The notes beneath the pieces are model-generated. The model ran no database searches, was not told the DNA's origin, and saw only the letters and a list, made by a program, of their open reading frames with translations. A program made the translations under genes and the position numbers. Of a stretch of 64,000 nucleotides of DNA, positions 38,756-51,604 are shown one piece after another (within the stretch, counting starts at the first letter, position 1; every line of letters begins with the position of its first letter). The DNA is from Neodiprion pinetum. Lineage: Eukaryota > Arthropoda > Insecta > Hymenoptera > Diprionidae. The stretch covers positions 17,618,537-17,682,536 of the forward strand of contig NC_060233.1 in the NCBI RefSeq assembly GCF_021155775.2, given 5' to 3'.

Positions 38756-39829
38756 TTCAGCTCTTGTTAGGAGGTGTAGGTCAGCCTCAGAACGAATTAT
38801 GATGGCCTGGTCTGCAGCGGCATCACGCTTAGCGTGAACGACGCCATTTCTGGTCCAGATATGGCTGTAGCCCATATCCCGTGCACGATCTTTAGTTTTG
38901 CCCAAAAGTTTCGCCAGGGAAGGCGAAAGTCGCTCATTTACGAAGACTGGGGAATGAGGATGATCTCCATTTAGGCCAAGCTCATCCGCATAGACGTGCC
39001 CTTTCGCGCGCTTTGCAGCCAGGATTTGATTTCGGAAACCCATTGATTTGAGTCGAGCTAAGATCGTCCGTGGCTTATCTAAATTTCGAGTGCTCTTGAG
39101 ACGTACAATTTCGATAACATCAGTAGGGGAGACTGCAGTTGCAAGAAGAGTAGTCATTGACTGAAAAACATTTAGTAGATCTTCAGCCTCAAGTTCCGGG
39201 ACTCCAAAGATCATTAGGTCGCTGTTCAAGGAGTTCTGTTCTACTTTGGATAGGCGGTCAGTAAGATCTATATTTAGAGATGTGAGTCGTGAGATCTCGG
39301 CATCCCGGTCTTCACGAGCTGTTTCCAGTTCGACTATTCGAACTGTAAGATCCTTTAATTTGTTGGTGAGTTCGGAGATAAGCGCAGTAGTGCTTATCGT
39401 CAGCGTAGTGAGCTGCGTGTTGATCTCCTCGACTTTTTCGGGCAATGCCAGTAGCCCATCAAGCTTTGCAGAACTGGCAGTTACCGCTGCCATGATAGCT
39501 TCGAGTGTCGTTGCCGGGGCGGTTGAGGAGTGACTTTGCAAACTCGATGTCGTAGCCAATGCAGGGAACATGACTGCCGAACTTCTTGGTGTTCCAGCAG
39601 TACCCATCCCAGCCGTAAGTGACGTGGTCACGCAAGACTTGCATTTGAGGAGTAGCTTGCCATTTGCAGTGGTTTTCGTAAAGATGGTACATCTTGGATG
39701 GTAGCGACCAAGGCATGCGAGGCAGACAGTGGGGTACTTGACTTCATTTTTGCAGCTTTTGCAGATAGTGGGTGAGCGTGGTGACTGCGTAGGGGTTGAT
39801 TTACCACTCATGGTTGAGTCATCAAGCAT
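38753..39829 (-). CDS. CR1/Jockey-like ORF1: PHD-like finger, coiled coil, FP-like domain
   Basis: It starts at ATG 39829 (MLDDST…) or 39811; the open frame extends to 39889 without ATG. Near the start is a PHD-like finger (CKSCKNEV…CLACLGRYHPRC…LKCKSC). The middle is a Leu/Ile/Thr-rich helical stretch that could form a coiled coil (EVEEINTQLTTLTISTTALI, SRLTSLNIDLTDRLSKVEQN read with the family pattern). The C-terminal half (DLMIFGVPE, RNQILAAKRAKGHVYAD, VFVNERLSPSLAKLLGKTKD, YSHIWTRNGVVHAKRD) resembles the baculovirus FP-type domain found in many non-LTR ORF1 proteins. It binds element RNA in relatives. The frame is intact. Confidence 0.82.
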   Translation of the reverse strand: MLDDSTMSGKSTPTQSPRSPTICKSCKNEVKYPTVCLACLGRYHPRCTIFTKTTANGKLLLKCKSCVTTSLTAGMGTAGTPRSSAVMFPALATTSSLQSHSSTAPATTLEAIMAAVTASSAKLDGLLALPEKVEEINTQLTTLTISTTALISELTNKLKDLTVRIVELETAREDRDAEISRLTSLNIDLTDRLSKVEQNSLNSDLMIFGVPELEAEDLLNVFQSMTTLLATAVSPTDVIEIVRLKSTRNLDKPRTILARLKSMGFRNQILAAKRAKGHVYADELGLNGDHPHSPVFVNERLSPSLAKLLGKTKDRARDMGYSHIWTRNGVVHAKRDAAADQAIIIRSEADLHLLTRAE

Positions 39830-39924
39830 TTGTAAATATAAATTAAGAGTTGCAGAGTATTTAGCAAGATATACACCCAACAGTCGCACATCCGACGATC
39901 ACTCGAGGTCCAATGCACCACTCA

Positions 39925-40265
39925 CGTGCCATACAATTGAACAAGCACAGAATTTAAAGTCACACCATCAGCTGTCAAACAGAGTATACCAGATCGCACC
40001 AAGCGACATACATACAGTACACATACGCGCCACACAGTTGCACACAAGCACGGAATTCAAAGTCACACCGTCAGTTGTTAAACAGAGTATGTCAGATCGT
40101 ACCAAGCAGCATACATACAGCAAACATACGCGCCACACAGTTCCACACAAGCACGAAAATTAAAGTCATACGGTCAGCTGTTGTAAACAGAGTATGCCAA
40201 ACCACGCTGAGCAACATACATACGGCACACATACAGGGCAAAGGTTTTGACTTGACCATCATGAT
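39925..40265 (-). repeat. 103-bp tandem monomers at the CR1-like 5' end
   Basis: About three units, recognised by AAAGTCACACC/AAAGTCATAC at 39956, 40059 and 40162, an exact 103-bp step; also ACCAAGC…ACATACATAC and CACACAAGCACG. A more decayed unit may lie at 40385-40470. It resembles the promoter monomers of some LINE 5' regions. Confidence 0.8.
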
Positions 40266-41206
40266 GACAGACTGCCCATTTATCAGGCTATGAGAAGGAT
40301 CTTTCACAAGCTCTCATTGTCAAACAATTTGTACTGATGCTACATTACCAAATTAAAGTGTGTTTAAAGGTCCGATCCTCGCTCTTTTGTGCATACGCAA
40401 CAGTCGGCTGTCACAGCCATTGTATGGCAGATTCGTACTAGGCAACACACACACAATACACGTACCAGGCAACGGTGCCTGGTTTAGAAGTCACGATGAC
40501 AGATTGACCGTTAACCACGATATTTGAAGAAAATCTATCACAAATTCTTAACCAGTGAAACAGGCATTGAATTTATAAATTTGGACACCAATCCTATGCC
40601 CACTGAAAGGCATTTCTTTTGCGCATACATTGCACCACAGTATAGATTTTTCAGATAATTTTTTCCATAAATAAACGAGAAAGAAACTCGAAGCCACACA
40701 ACGTACGTCACTCTTCCAAGTCTCGCTAGAGAGAGAGAGGCCGGAAATACAAAATAGAGAATTATTTACTATCAAATTCATAGACACATATGATATCATA
40801 ACATAATAAGGATCGTAGAAAACAACTCACATAATATGAACAACGCAATAAATAGAATAAATTAAAAAGAAAATAACAATGAAGCGAAGGAAGAATAAAA
40901 TGAAAATAAAGTGATTGCAAATATATGAGTAAGTAGGCGAGCAAGCACTGTTAACAATAAATAGCGACTTACAGATATATCTCATTCAGTTAATAAACAA
41001 AGTTAAGCAGTTTGAGAGCAAGCAAGTAAGCAAGTCAGTAGAGGTAAGCAACAACAAATGCTTACACACAAATTATAATCTAACAGGTATCTTTCTCACT
41101 CAAATAACATAATATAAAAATGAGAATATGTTTATAATCAAAGAGAGAGAAAGAAAGAAAGAAAGAACATATTTTTATTGTACTAGGTTACACACATCCG
41201 CGGGTA

Positions 41207-41253
<47 letters not shown>

Positions 41254-41707
41254 AATAGAGAAATAGAGAGAGAAACGCACTGATCAAAGACTGGGATAAT
41301 GAGTCCCCTGAGGGCTTACAAAAATACGGTTGTGGGAACAAAGGCTCTCATTACACGAAACTTACAAATACCTATAAAACGTTCGATAATGATTCACATA
41401 AATTAATTCAATTAAATAGCAACAGACGTGAACGAAAAACATAATAATTTATCATAGAAGAATTAAATGAAGATTGGAAATCTTGAGGTTATATCAGTGA
41501 ATAAGTTTTGTAATTTGTGACAAGTTGGACAACTTGTGGCATAAAAAACAAAAAGAATAGTTGTGTATTGATTATACAAGTCTTGGGTTGATATTGCACG
41601 GTTCTTCGTGAAGTTGATGTTTTGAATAATTTTCTTTTGAAACGAATTAAAAGAAATTGTAACGGATCGATCGTAGGTAACCCTTAATTCATGTACCGAT
41701 GTATATA
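40266..41707. other. No gene seen; (GA)n microsatellite
   Basis: Apart from a decayed monomer copy (40385-40470), it holds GAAA repeats (41146-41166) and a (GA)n run (41209-41252). Otherwise AT-rich without coding signal. Confidence 0.55.
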
Positions 41708-42390
41708 TGCATTCAATGTCAACTCAACCAAAAATATTCACCTCACCATTTTTGATTTACTTCAAAATTTCTTATACGGTTCTCCGATCTCAAAAAAAAT
41801 GATACTAAATTTTTTTCAGATTTTTTCCGACACCGTCGATTTTGTATGATTATTCAAACCGTTTTTAAACCTCAAAAAATTCTCGAACAAGTTATCTTCC
41901 ATTTGGCTCATTCTGACATGAGCCCATGATGGGGCGATTTTTTTCGATTTTTTTTCAGCACCTTAAAAGGCTCGAACAAACAAACCTCATGTTTGAACGT
42001 TCTGAAAATTCTTCAAAAATTCTTTGTTTTGTCCTAAATCTTTTTACGCAAAAACACAGAACTCATGGTAATTTTTGCGAATTTCGGGAACGTTGAAACA
42101 TACTGTATTGTTTGATCAAGATGTTCAAAGTCCTAAAAAAATCGACCCATTGTGGACCGCTGTTAGACTGATTGGAATAAAAAATTAGATTCTTGGGAAT
42201 TTTTTGAGACTTTGGATAAAATTCGTATTTTTAGATAGGTTTGAATAATCGTAAAAACGGCTATAGAAAAGAATGTGAAAAATTCAGGAGCGCTTTTCTG
42301 AGATCGGAGAATAGTATAAGAGATCCTGAAGCAAATCAAAACTGGTGAGGAAAAATCATTGGTTAAGTTAACATTGAATGCCCCGTTGGT
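41708..42390. mobile_element. Palindromic MITE, about 680 bp
   Basis: The left arm (41708-41990) is the inverse of the right arm (42105-42390). Ends are GCATTCAATGTCAACTCAACC and its inverse GGTTAAGTTAACATTGAATGC. Shared inner strings include CTCCGATCTCA, ATTATTCAAACC and CCTCACCA. The arms have diverged. A related copy is at 26965-27357. Confidence 0.75.
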
Positions 42391-43739
42391 CACGTGTTCC
42401 CCCTACGATGGGCAAAACGTTCGATTCATGTTCAATTTAGGTTAGCGACAGTGTAGGTAATGTAATGATCCGCTAACTCAAATTCACGCACAATGCGACG
42501 GTAGTGAACGAATGAAGCTCGGACTGTTTTGCTGTCAAAACATTGATTTACATAACCTCAAACAGTAGCAATGATTGAGAAAATCCAGATGCTTCGAAAA
42601 TAACGTAGTTATCGTAACCTGTTGAACAGGTAATTACTGTATTTGTAAAAATTTTGTACGGAAATTAAATGTATTGAAAAATAATTTATCATTTTATTAG
42701 ACCAATATTTTGATAACATAGCAATAGAGATATATTCTTTGCATGTATTTTTAAATTTTCCCCGGGTCGATTACACGGGTAATTTGTAGTAGTCCGCTGT
42801 TCACAATGCCTACCATCCACGATGCCCTGCATGCAATCCTTCAAGTGTATGATTTGCAGGAAAAACTTTGACGTTGGACTAAATGACCGTATTCCATCTC
42901 TGAGTCAGAAAGTGAAAGTGATCGTATTATTCGGTACTCGATCGCAGTTCGGTTCGGAATAATTCGACGACGGCCTATATTGAAATCTTTGCTAAATGGA
43001 ACCACGTTTCTTGCCACGTCACCAAACTGAGCTAGGAAATATTAACAGGTTTCCACAATTAACTACTCTCTTTACACTGTAGAATCCCTTTTTCATTTAT
43101 TTTCTTGAATAAGGTTAAAACGGTTTGTGACTTGAATAAAATTGATAAATCCGGTCTCTGTGTTTTAGAAGCACGAACCACCAATCCGATCACAAATATT
43201 TTATAATTAATGAATTTATAATTTTTTACGTAAAACTTTCAAATTCAGGCAGTCTCAGTTTTGGATTTAAACAAATTCATTTATTCAATCCTCAATTGAT
43301 GAAGTGATTAAGGTGTAGGCTTGATTGTTATCAAACGGAGGACTCCAGGAGAACGCAATCGAGTGCCCAAATTTTCTCTTATAAAATTGATTCCATTAAA
43401 CTTCGTTTTACTCGCATGCGCTCTAATCTGGTTGATTTTGTAATGATTACATAAAATTTATTTATTTTACAATAACGGATGAAGATCATTGTAATAATTG
43501 TTTTTTGATAAATTATTTCACCTTTATTTTTCTACCGAGTCGGTAATCACAGATCGTGAGATGTCGATTAGCCGATTAATTTTCTTTGTACCGATCGCAT
43601 ACCCAAGATCAATTTTAACCTTTCTACCAGTTAACCCAAACCATCGATTGCCATGATGCTCGCGATCCTCTAAGTACCTGGGTAGACAGTGATTATTGTC
43701 AATTCAGCAAAATGCTTCTGCCGTGCTTAGCTCATGTAC
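42391..43739. other. No gene seen
   Basis: AT-rich spacer without recognisable features. Confidence 0.5.
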
Positions 43740-44640
43740 AAATTAAGCAAGTGTTGTCATAAACGTACTGCGTCTCTCCGCGAAAGGGGGTGTTTCAAGA
43801 AGGATTCTCAGAATTTTAGAGCTGATGAGATACATGAAGCAACACCTCCCCTCTATTTTTCCCCATTTTATGACATCACACGAGCCCTGAAGCATAATAT
43901 GCGAATCCAAAATATACTTCAGCCAAGATTCAGATACGGCTATGATGTCGAAGCTGTGCTGCTTGAAATATTCTTGAAATTCATCAATATGAGCTAGCAA
44001 AGATTTGGCATTCACCTGACCATTTGCTGAGTTTCAGCCACCATATGTAATTCTGAGCATTGGAGTATTGGCAGTTGCGAGACAATAAAATACTTCACCA
44101 AAAATAGCTACGTACTGCATTGAAGCCACTTGGGTAAAACGCAGTGAAGACTAAAGTTTGACAGCGCTTGCAAAGCGATTATACGAAATCATTGACGTTT
44201 GTGCAACGTCGCTTTTGTAACACTAGCGAAGTACGTTTAGTGGGTTGTCTAGGGTAGTGGTACTTGCTATAATGGGATTTCTTCGATTCTCTCGGATCTG
44301 ATTACAGAACCGCTATCGCTTTAAGCACAAAGATCTTGCCTCCTCGGATCCAGAGATACTTGACAGCCTTGGCCTTTTTTTTTTGCTGCTGTGACAGCGG
44401 CGTGAATTTCGGCACAGTATAGCGGTAACGAACGATTAGTGACGGTACTGTTTCCTTTCCAACAAATATGTCCTGTGTTCAGTTAGACTTCGGCTTCATT
44501 TTTTGCGGTGATTACTGCATCATCGATCCGGCTGTCAATGAATATAAGCACGATAGGTCCCGAAGCGTTAGCTCTTTTATTTTATTGATACATATTCCTC
44601 ACAGCAGTATCCGTTAGTGCAATTTGCAGCGCCTAGCAGA
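43740..44640 (-). pseudogene. CR1/Jockey-like fragment: ORF1 end and endonuclease start
   Basis: 44270-44640 on minus gives CAEIHAAVTAAKKKAKAVKY followed by LWIRGGKIFVLK, the FP-like ORF1 C-terminus. 43743-44015 gives NAKSLLAHIDEFQEYFKQHS and IIAVSESWLK, the endonuclease start with its catalytic Glu. After that the match ends. Confidence 0.65.
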
Positions 44641-46405
44641 CCCTTCGAATGACTCCAAGTGACTCCTCGCTCCTCATGGAGGAGATTTCGGTGATTTCTC
44701 AAATTCCAGCATGTGGGTCTGATGTGATTTCGTTTATTTTACGTTCCCAACTTTACGATCCTAGCCATCAAGAGGGCATTCTCCGATGACATTGCTTTAA
44801 CCTGACAACTGACAGCTGACAACCTCGTTGTTGTTCGACATTTGTAAGCATTTTTGGTACCAACTTGAGACTTAAAAGGTAACCATCAAGCAACTTTTAA
44901 ATAAAATTACATATAGAGTTGGTAACATCAACTATCTATAAGTCATATCACATGTCTGATTCTCCGCAAGTGAAAGTAGAGCCGAAATCTTTTAAGATGC
45001 TTCTTTCGCTGATCTTTCATTACTAGTAGAGCAACGACTGTTTCTGAGAAATTATAATGTCGACGGTTACCTCGAGTAGGCAAGGAGAGATTTGATTTCC
45101 CATTTCATATATTATGTACCTTCACTGTATCGAGATCAAGATATCTGCTTTGTAAGTACAATTTGTCTTAATTAATAGCGATGTATCACGCGGCCAGCAA
45201 AGTTTTGATTCAGACACTTTCCGAATTTAATTCGCCCTCATTTTACTACCCGAGGGAGATCTCCATCCTGTCCCTACGTTCTCTCTGAATTAGAATATTC
45301 AGAATTCATACAAAGTTACAGACTTCGGGGGGCCTGTTCTTTGCAAAATTCAATTACTAAATTCTTTATCCTTACGTGAAAGGTAAATAAAGTATTGCTG
45401 ATTTGAATTTTATGAACTTTATTTTATCGCCAATCACTATCTGACATGCACCCTATGTTTTTGTATTTAGGGAGCCCAATTTCGAACAGATGAATCGAAT
45501 ATCTTTGTTTCATATAGCGGTTTTATAGTTTAAAGAGGGACATATTATCGCACAATCAATTCGATCTGAGATAATGTAACTTCTGGGAAGCCCGCTAAGC
45601 TACCATTTCTTCAAGTTGAAAGTGATTTTTCCCATGATGTGAAAAATTTCGAGTTTCACGGAGATAAATTTGAATGTATACTATTTAGCTTCGTTTCACT
45701 GGCTATTGCTTATACTCAAAGTATAAAAATTTGTTCTGAGTCTTGAAAACCGTGTGATGGGGAACAAATCGGAAAATTAATTTTTTTTTTTAATTTTGTG
45801 ATTCAAAGAATCCATGGAACGATGTCTGGATTGTGGAGAGTCCTGAAGTGAGCATTGAGCACCAGCTTAGTTGCTGTCTTTTTAGCAGAATCCGTAAGTA
45901 CATGACTTTGACACAAAACGCTTCTTGTTGTAATCCCTTCTTCCCGTCCTCAATCTTTCTTTGGAAAAGAGAGATAATATGGTGAGATGCTATAATAACC
46001 CCGAGAATGGAAAGTGCGGTTTTCTCTAAATTTCTATGTTTTAAGGTCTAGAGAATCACTTCCGACCATTTTCGATCGGTTCCGTAGTTTTTGGGTTATG
46101 TAAATAAAAAAAAAAATACAAAGATTAAAAATTTAGTTGATGATGTGTCATGAGCTTGAAATGCATCCGCGCAGGAAGTTCTAAGACTGGCCGATCAAAG
46201 GCAGTCGGATTTAGTTCTTCTTTATTAAAACTTCATTTGTTTTTTCTTTTTTTTTCAGTCAAATGATTTTCTGTATCACTCCTTGTTTCAGAGTTATTTG
46301 TCTAGTTTTTCCAGAATCGGACACCCTATATGTGGACTATCAAGCGAATGGTCTCCTCTCTCGTTAGAGGAAACCGCATAAAATGTTGATAGATCTGAGT
46401 TATAT
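44641..46405. other. No gene seen
   Basis: AT-rich. The string GGACACCCTATATG (46318-46331) resembles the terminal motif of insect DNA transposons, as do GGACACCCTGTATAATG at 50338 and CCACCCTGTATAC at 51614; I could not find partners. Confidence 0.4.
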
Positions 46406-46943
46406 GGGATATTTCACACGAAACGGGACGGGTTTTACCGATGATCAGCGAATTGGACGTCTGGTCGGAATCTCGTTCCTTACTCTCTTGTGAAGAGTGT
46501 TCCATAGTTTTGGGTCCCAAAGAATTCTTGGCTTACCGCAAATCACAATTGAAGAAATTGCCCTTAGGGTCTACCCGATTCACTTCAAAATTTTACTGAA
46601 AATAATTGAAATTATGAAAAAGTTTGCTGCAATTATGAGCCGGATGTTTTTTCAACAGAATATTTTTTAGAAATAATTTACTACAGGCAAACAAAAGGAA
46701 ATGTCCAGCTCCAAATTATACGACACTTTTTTCACAACTTGAACTATTTTCAATAAAATTTTCTAGTGAATCGAAAAGACCCTAAGGGCTATTCTTTTAA
46801 TCGTAACTTTCTGTAAAATAGAATCATTTGGGACCCAAAAATATAAAAGACTTTTCACCAGATAGTAAGGAAAGAGATTCTGGCCAGACGTCGAATCCTC
46901 TGACCATCGGCCAAAACCCGTCCCGTTTCACCCGGAATATCCC
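46406..46943. mobile_element. Palindromic MITE, about 540 bp
   Basis: Left arm from GGGATATTTCACACGAAACG, right arm ending CGTTTCACCCGGAATATCCC. Further matched pieces are GACGGGTTTT, GACGTCTGG, TTTGGGTCCCAAA/TTTGGGACCCAAA and CCCTTAGGGTCT/AGACCCTAAGGG. The arms are about 200-270 bp and have diverged. There is no gene. Confidence 0.75.
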
Positions 46944-48959
46944 GGATGTCCTTCTAGATAACGATTACCCCATGAAACGGTAAGGTAGCAATAAAACTAA
47001 ATGAAACCATTCTGTATAAAGCGTCAAGATCTGTATGAAAGTGAAGTTGGTATCGAGCTACAAATCTTCTGTCAGCCACGTTGTTTCTCACATCTCCACT
47101 CATTTACATGCGAGTGCATGGCCCGAAAATTCAGGTTATTTCGATCAGCTTCCAAGAGTAGAAAGTTTTAAAATTTTGTCACCTCTCAAAATCATTTCAA
47201 GTTCCCTCTTACACTAGTGGCATATGTTAGATACATCAAGTGTCAAGTGTACAAGGTCAGATATTTTATAAACGTTTCTTCCCGTACGATCGTCTAATGG
47301 TACGTATAGCAATTCTCAGTAACCATTTCACTTGGATTCTATGCAACAACATGTGATGACGTGTGACTCAGTAAACATGTTTTTCTCAGCACGTGGAGAA
47401 GTTTCCACAGAAATTGTGCAGTAAATTTCATTTTAAACGACCACTCGGATCTCGTGTTGATGAGGACGTGGGAGAACGTTAACACAGTATCACAGCTTAT
47501 ACTTATCTAGAGTAAGAGAGGGATATTATTGACCCATTGATTTGACAGCAATGTGAGCTTATATAGTATTTACAAGCATGAAAAATGGAGTAACCCCAAA
47601 AACGATGACCAGAAATTCTCAGTATTTTCTTCATTTGATGAAGTGTGAAATTGGGAAGTATTGATTTTCATAATTGCAAAAACTCATTATGAGAGATAGC
47701 TTAGTCGATTTCACTCAAAATTTGATCACCCCTGATTATGAGTTAGGAAAAATCATATCGATTTCAATCAACGTCATTGAAATTCGGTCTCGAGACATCA
47801 TATGAACGAAACATTCGTCACGTACCCATACGCGTACGCATGTAGCCTGGAATTAATCTGAAAATGGTTGAAGATGATTTATAGCCTTCAAATATCGTGA
47901 TTTAGAGAGAACTTAACTCTTTATCTTGGGAGTGATAACATATAAAGTTGAAGTTCGTAACGGTAATATGACCATGAATTTTGAGGCAGAATTGTTAGTT
48001 TAGAAATTGAGAATTGATCGAAATTCAGGAGATTGAAATAACGCAAATCACATATATATTTAAACGCGTGTACCTAATGTACGTACATGGTCACCCACGA
48101 GTTCCAGGATGGCTGAATAACTTAAATACTTCGCATCGCAATAAAATTGTTGGGCACTAAAATTGTAGGATTTTCCCTTGTCTATCCAATCATGACCGCG
48201 GATTTGATCTTGACAATGATCTGCGAGGACATTTTAAATTCGAACCGATTTCTTAAAATAGAAATCCTAAGTTTTTTATCCCAGAAATAAGGAGAGCGGA
48301 AAATTCTAGCATCATACAGGATATTAAGTACTGCAAATTTCGACCTCTCAAGGTCATCTCAAGGCTGAACGCTACGTTCAGATCAAGGACGTGAGTTTCC
48401 CAAACATTCGGCTGCTCATCTCAACAATAGCAACAGCAGGAAGTAGTGTCTCTAGCCTTTGTTGGAATCCTGCGAGGTATTCAAAAACTTCAAGAACAGG
48501 TCCCGATCCCGACTAAAAGGACTTCCGTCCCTTTAACCCCGGTCCCAGCAAGGAGGAGGGACCTCAATGCATTCAATTATGAACCAGTGAACGTATGATT
48601 CCATCTACGAAGAAAGCGAAATTCATCCAGTTACTAATATTTTCGAGTTTACTCGGGATCAGCACCAAGCGCAGGTTAATTTCTTTCCTTAGTGTTGCCA
48701 TGTTCAATTGTATGACGTTTTAGAAGGTCGGTGCTGCACTTGTCACGTCGACTCACTCGGGGGTCGATAACCTGATAGAATTTATAGCCTTTTCAAAATT
48801 GAACAGTAATGTCGATGTGCTCTCTCCGCAGATTTAAAACTCGCTCGGACTAAATCAGCTCTCCACGTCTACCGCAACTCATGCAGCGATGCCCCCGAAA
48901 CCCTAGGATTTGAAACCCGACATGTATGACAGTTGATCTATTCGGAGTTTGTACGACAA
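46944..48959. other. No gene seen
   Basis: AT-rich; no coding motif or RNA gene recognised. The final 300 bases may be the start of the decayed gag that follows. Confidence 0.45.
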
Positions 48960-49425
48960 CGTCAATTCAATATGATACGCAAGGTTAGCGGCTGAAGCCC
49001 TTCGCAAAATGGGGTCACATTGGTACAGCTTATTTGACCGGCCCAGCCTTGATTGTTCTTGGATCACTTTCGGACTCTGATTCCAAAACTATCGACAAGA
49101 TGTGTGCGGCCTTTAAGCTTAGGTTCGGGGACAAGCTTTTGACCAAACTTTATTTTACATAATCTGAAAATAGGTGTCAAGGCCCCAAGGAATATTTAGG
49201 CTCCATCGGAAATGATATCGGGCGTGTTGCCCGACACTCCCTTCCTGACTGTTCCGCAAAAGCTAGGGACCAATTAGCCCGAGCTAAATTCATAAACGCG
49301 GTTCGAAACCCGGAACTGCGTTATCATTTAAAATTGGCGGCCCCAACCTCTCTCCATCGGGCGATAATTAAAGGGTTGAAGCTAGAAGGCATGAACGAAG
49401 CTGATCTTGGTCCATGATGGCTTCA
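48960..49425 (+). pseudogene. Ty3/gypsy gag fragment
   Basis: KWGHIGTAYLTGPALIVLGS, KMCAAFKLRFGD, a stop, then KEYLGSIGNDIGRVARHS, DQLARAKFINAVRNPELRYH and APTSLHRAIIKGLKLEGMNE. This is the order of a retrotransposon capsid domain, and the end is like the beginning of E1 gag in this window. A stop lies near 49160; no pol follows. Confidence 0.7.
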
Positions 49426-50984
49426 CCGTTTGTGCCAAGCGGAACCTTTCGGAGATTCTTCTTTCCGTTCTACAATGAGTTAGCCGAGCTCAGATTTCCC
49501 GACACCAACAAAGAACAGCGATTTCTCTCGCCATGCAACTACAATAGATCAAACACCAAGCAAACTGCTCAGAATGTCAGTTTTACGATGCAAGGAGAAG
49601 TATCGCAACAAAGATTTTTAAACTTGAGCATCAATTAAGAACTGCAGAAAATTTACGGCGTGATAGTGCCAGGGTAGGTGATAGATACGTTTATTTCCTC
49701 TTTTGGGGAAGATTATTGTTGTGGTCGACAACTACTCCAGAAAAGCTCCACCCTCTCGTTGGTTGCTGCACTGCCCCACACGGTACGGCGATCATTAGCA
49801 TAGGATCTAACCGACAGCGGCCGCGCTCTCTCCTTGCAGTATTCGACCTGCCGTTGTGGCATCCTTATCGTCTGGAAAGTAGGCCAAGTTACCACCAGTT
49901 TTTGCTCTCTGTTTTCCAACCAAACGCTGGATGTTATTGCAATTGGGCTCATTGTGCAGTATCTGAGAGGGGGTAGCTGCTACCCCTTTCATCCGCACAC
50001 AAGCTTTTGACCTCTCTCCTTGGTATCTCTGACCACCATATCATTGTTAGGGATATGCGCGTTCTGAGTCTCAACCGAGCGTTCGACCTTGAGATTACCT
50101 TCAGAGATCAAAAGCTGCAATGCCTAATGTCGTATTTTTATTTGAATTTTCCACCCTCTTCATTTCCGAGGTCAAGAATATGGGGTCCCATTTAAAAAAA
50201 TCGGCCTCTAAAGTCATTACACAATCGAATCCAAGAACATCAATGAATAGCTGAGGGAAAATCTTACAATCTTATTGCCCAACATTTTTTCCACGACTCG
50301 GAGTTTTTAAGTGATTCAGCCGTCCTGGAACTTATGGGACACCCTGTATAATGAATATGTGCAGGGGTTAATTTTTTCTTCTCAATTTCTTGTAACTATC
50401 TGTGTATGAAATATCGGAATCACCTCTGGCTTCAAGATGATAGAATGAACTCATTTTTACACAATAGTACGTCATGCTTCTTGCATTAAATTAATATAAC
50501 GAAATGAAGTTAAAATATTGGAATGAGCTTTTATGTAAGCACATACGTTGCGTTGATGTCTCGTGTTTCGCATTGCTCGAGTGAAAGTCTCAATCCTGAT
50601 GCTGAAATCTGTCCACTGAATATCAACGAGGCAACACAGAATATTGAATCAGAGAACTCTGGGGAAACTTCATATACAGTCGAGCAGCTAAGCCTTATTC
50701 AGCATTTCCAACTCACCTTGCGAGACCGGGTAAGCAAAAGAAAGTATGTTCCATCGGTTATTCGCATTGCATAACAATATCCCTGGATACGTATGCATTA
50801 CTGTATTCGCATGGCAGACCTGCTGAAGCTGCCGAGAAGAAAAACAGGGGCTGGGGGAAGAAAATTAACAAGTCGAAAAAGGGGTCCGCTGACAATGAGA
50901 TAGGGAAAAAGCTTCGTCCAAATGTTACTAAATCTACATCGGTTTGAATTGATTATACTCAAGGGAAAATATCATCCCAACCTT
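49426..50984. other. No gene recognised
   Basis: Short open frames (49716-49976, 50523-50774) carry no motif that I know. The GGACACCCTGTATAATG string near 50338 looks like a transposon end. Confidence 0.4.
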
Positions 50985-51265
50985 GCCTGCGAATGTTTGG
51001 AAAGCCGATTTCACAGACTTCCAACTTTTGATAATAATAGTCTACCTACAGAAGATGCTCGAAGTGATGACCCTCGACTTGTAAACAATTGTGAATTCGC
51101 TGATGAAAAGACCATTTAACTTCAGCCAACATTTATGGTGTAATTTCAGCACATGCTCGGTGTATTCTTTCTTTCATGCCGTCAGGCGTGGTAGATGCTA
51201 CCGCCATTACGCGTTCTTTGACAAAACCCCATAAAAAGTAATCAAGTGATGTTAGGTTAGGTGAG
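50985..51265 (-). pseudogene. Tc1/mariner-like transposase C-terminal fragment
   Basis: On minus: PNLTSLDYFLWGFVKERV, then CAEITP, a stop, then EVKWSFHQRIHNCLQVEGHHFEHLL. This is the DxE end and tail of IS630/Tc1/mariner-type transposases (the third catalytic acid lies in the SxDYFLWG box). One stop is visible and nothing of the N-terminal half is present. Confidence 0.7.
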
Positions 51266-51600
51266 GTTAGGTATCTTCTGTAGGCAGACACAAACCAAGG
51301 TTAATAAATCCTTTGAAAATAATTATTTTGCTTTGATTCGATTTTTCGACTATTTTCGTACTTGGCGTGCCTAGAATGACCTTGTGTTGTAAATTCTGAA
51401 TTTCCCTCAAAGTCATTAATAATGACGTAAAAAAAAGTACATTGTTCCATTTAAATAGTGACGTTGACCTTGACGTAGCTTCTGCACCTCCACCGAAAAA
51501 AAAATAAGATGGTCCAGTACGACGGCCTTCTCGAACAATGTAACTTTCATCTGAAACTTTTTTGAGTAACATCAATAGTTTGAGTACTATTGCTCTGTCA
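51266..51600. other. No gene seen
   Basis: It probably belongs to the same DNA transposon as the preceding fragment; it ends near CCACCCTGTATAC. Confidence 0.35.
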
Positions 51601-51604
51601 CACT

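Larger units (their letters stand above)
35130..40265 (-). mobile_element. CR1/Jockey-like non-LTR retrotransposon, nearly full length
   Basis: On minus: 5' region of 103-bp monomers, ORF1, ORF2 (endonuclease, RT), 3' region, GA-rich end. There is no RNase H. ORF1 and ORF2 are in one frame, separated by a single TGA. ORF2 has one internal TAA (37538-37540) and a mutated RT active site, so the copy is inactive. Confidence 0.85.

Noticed and set aside
44370..44420. RNase H remnant (AEIHAAV)
   Set aside because: The following LWIRGGKIFVLK and the endonuclease start downstream fit the FP-like ORF1 end of a CR1-like element better.
51249..51270. Telomeric TTAGG repeats (also near 15836-15865)
   Set aside because: Only two or three GGTTAGGT-like words; too short for telomeric or subtelomeric sequence.
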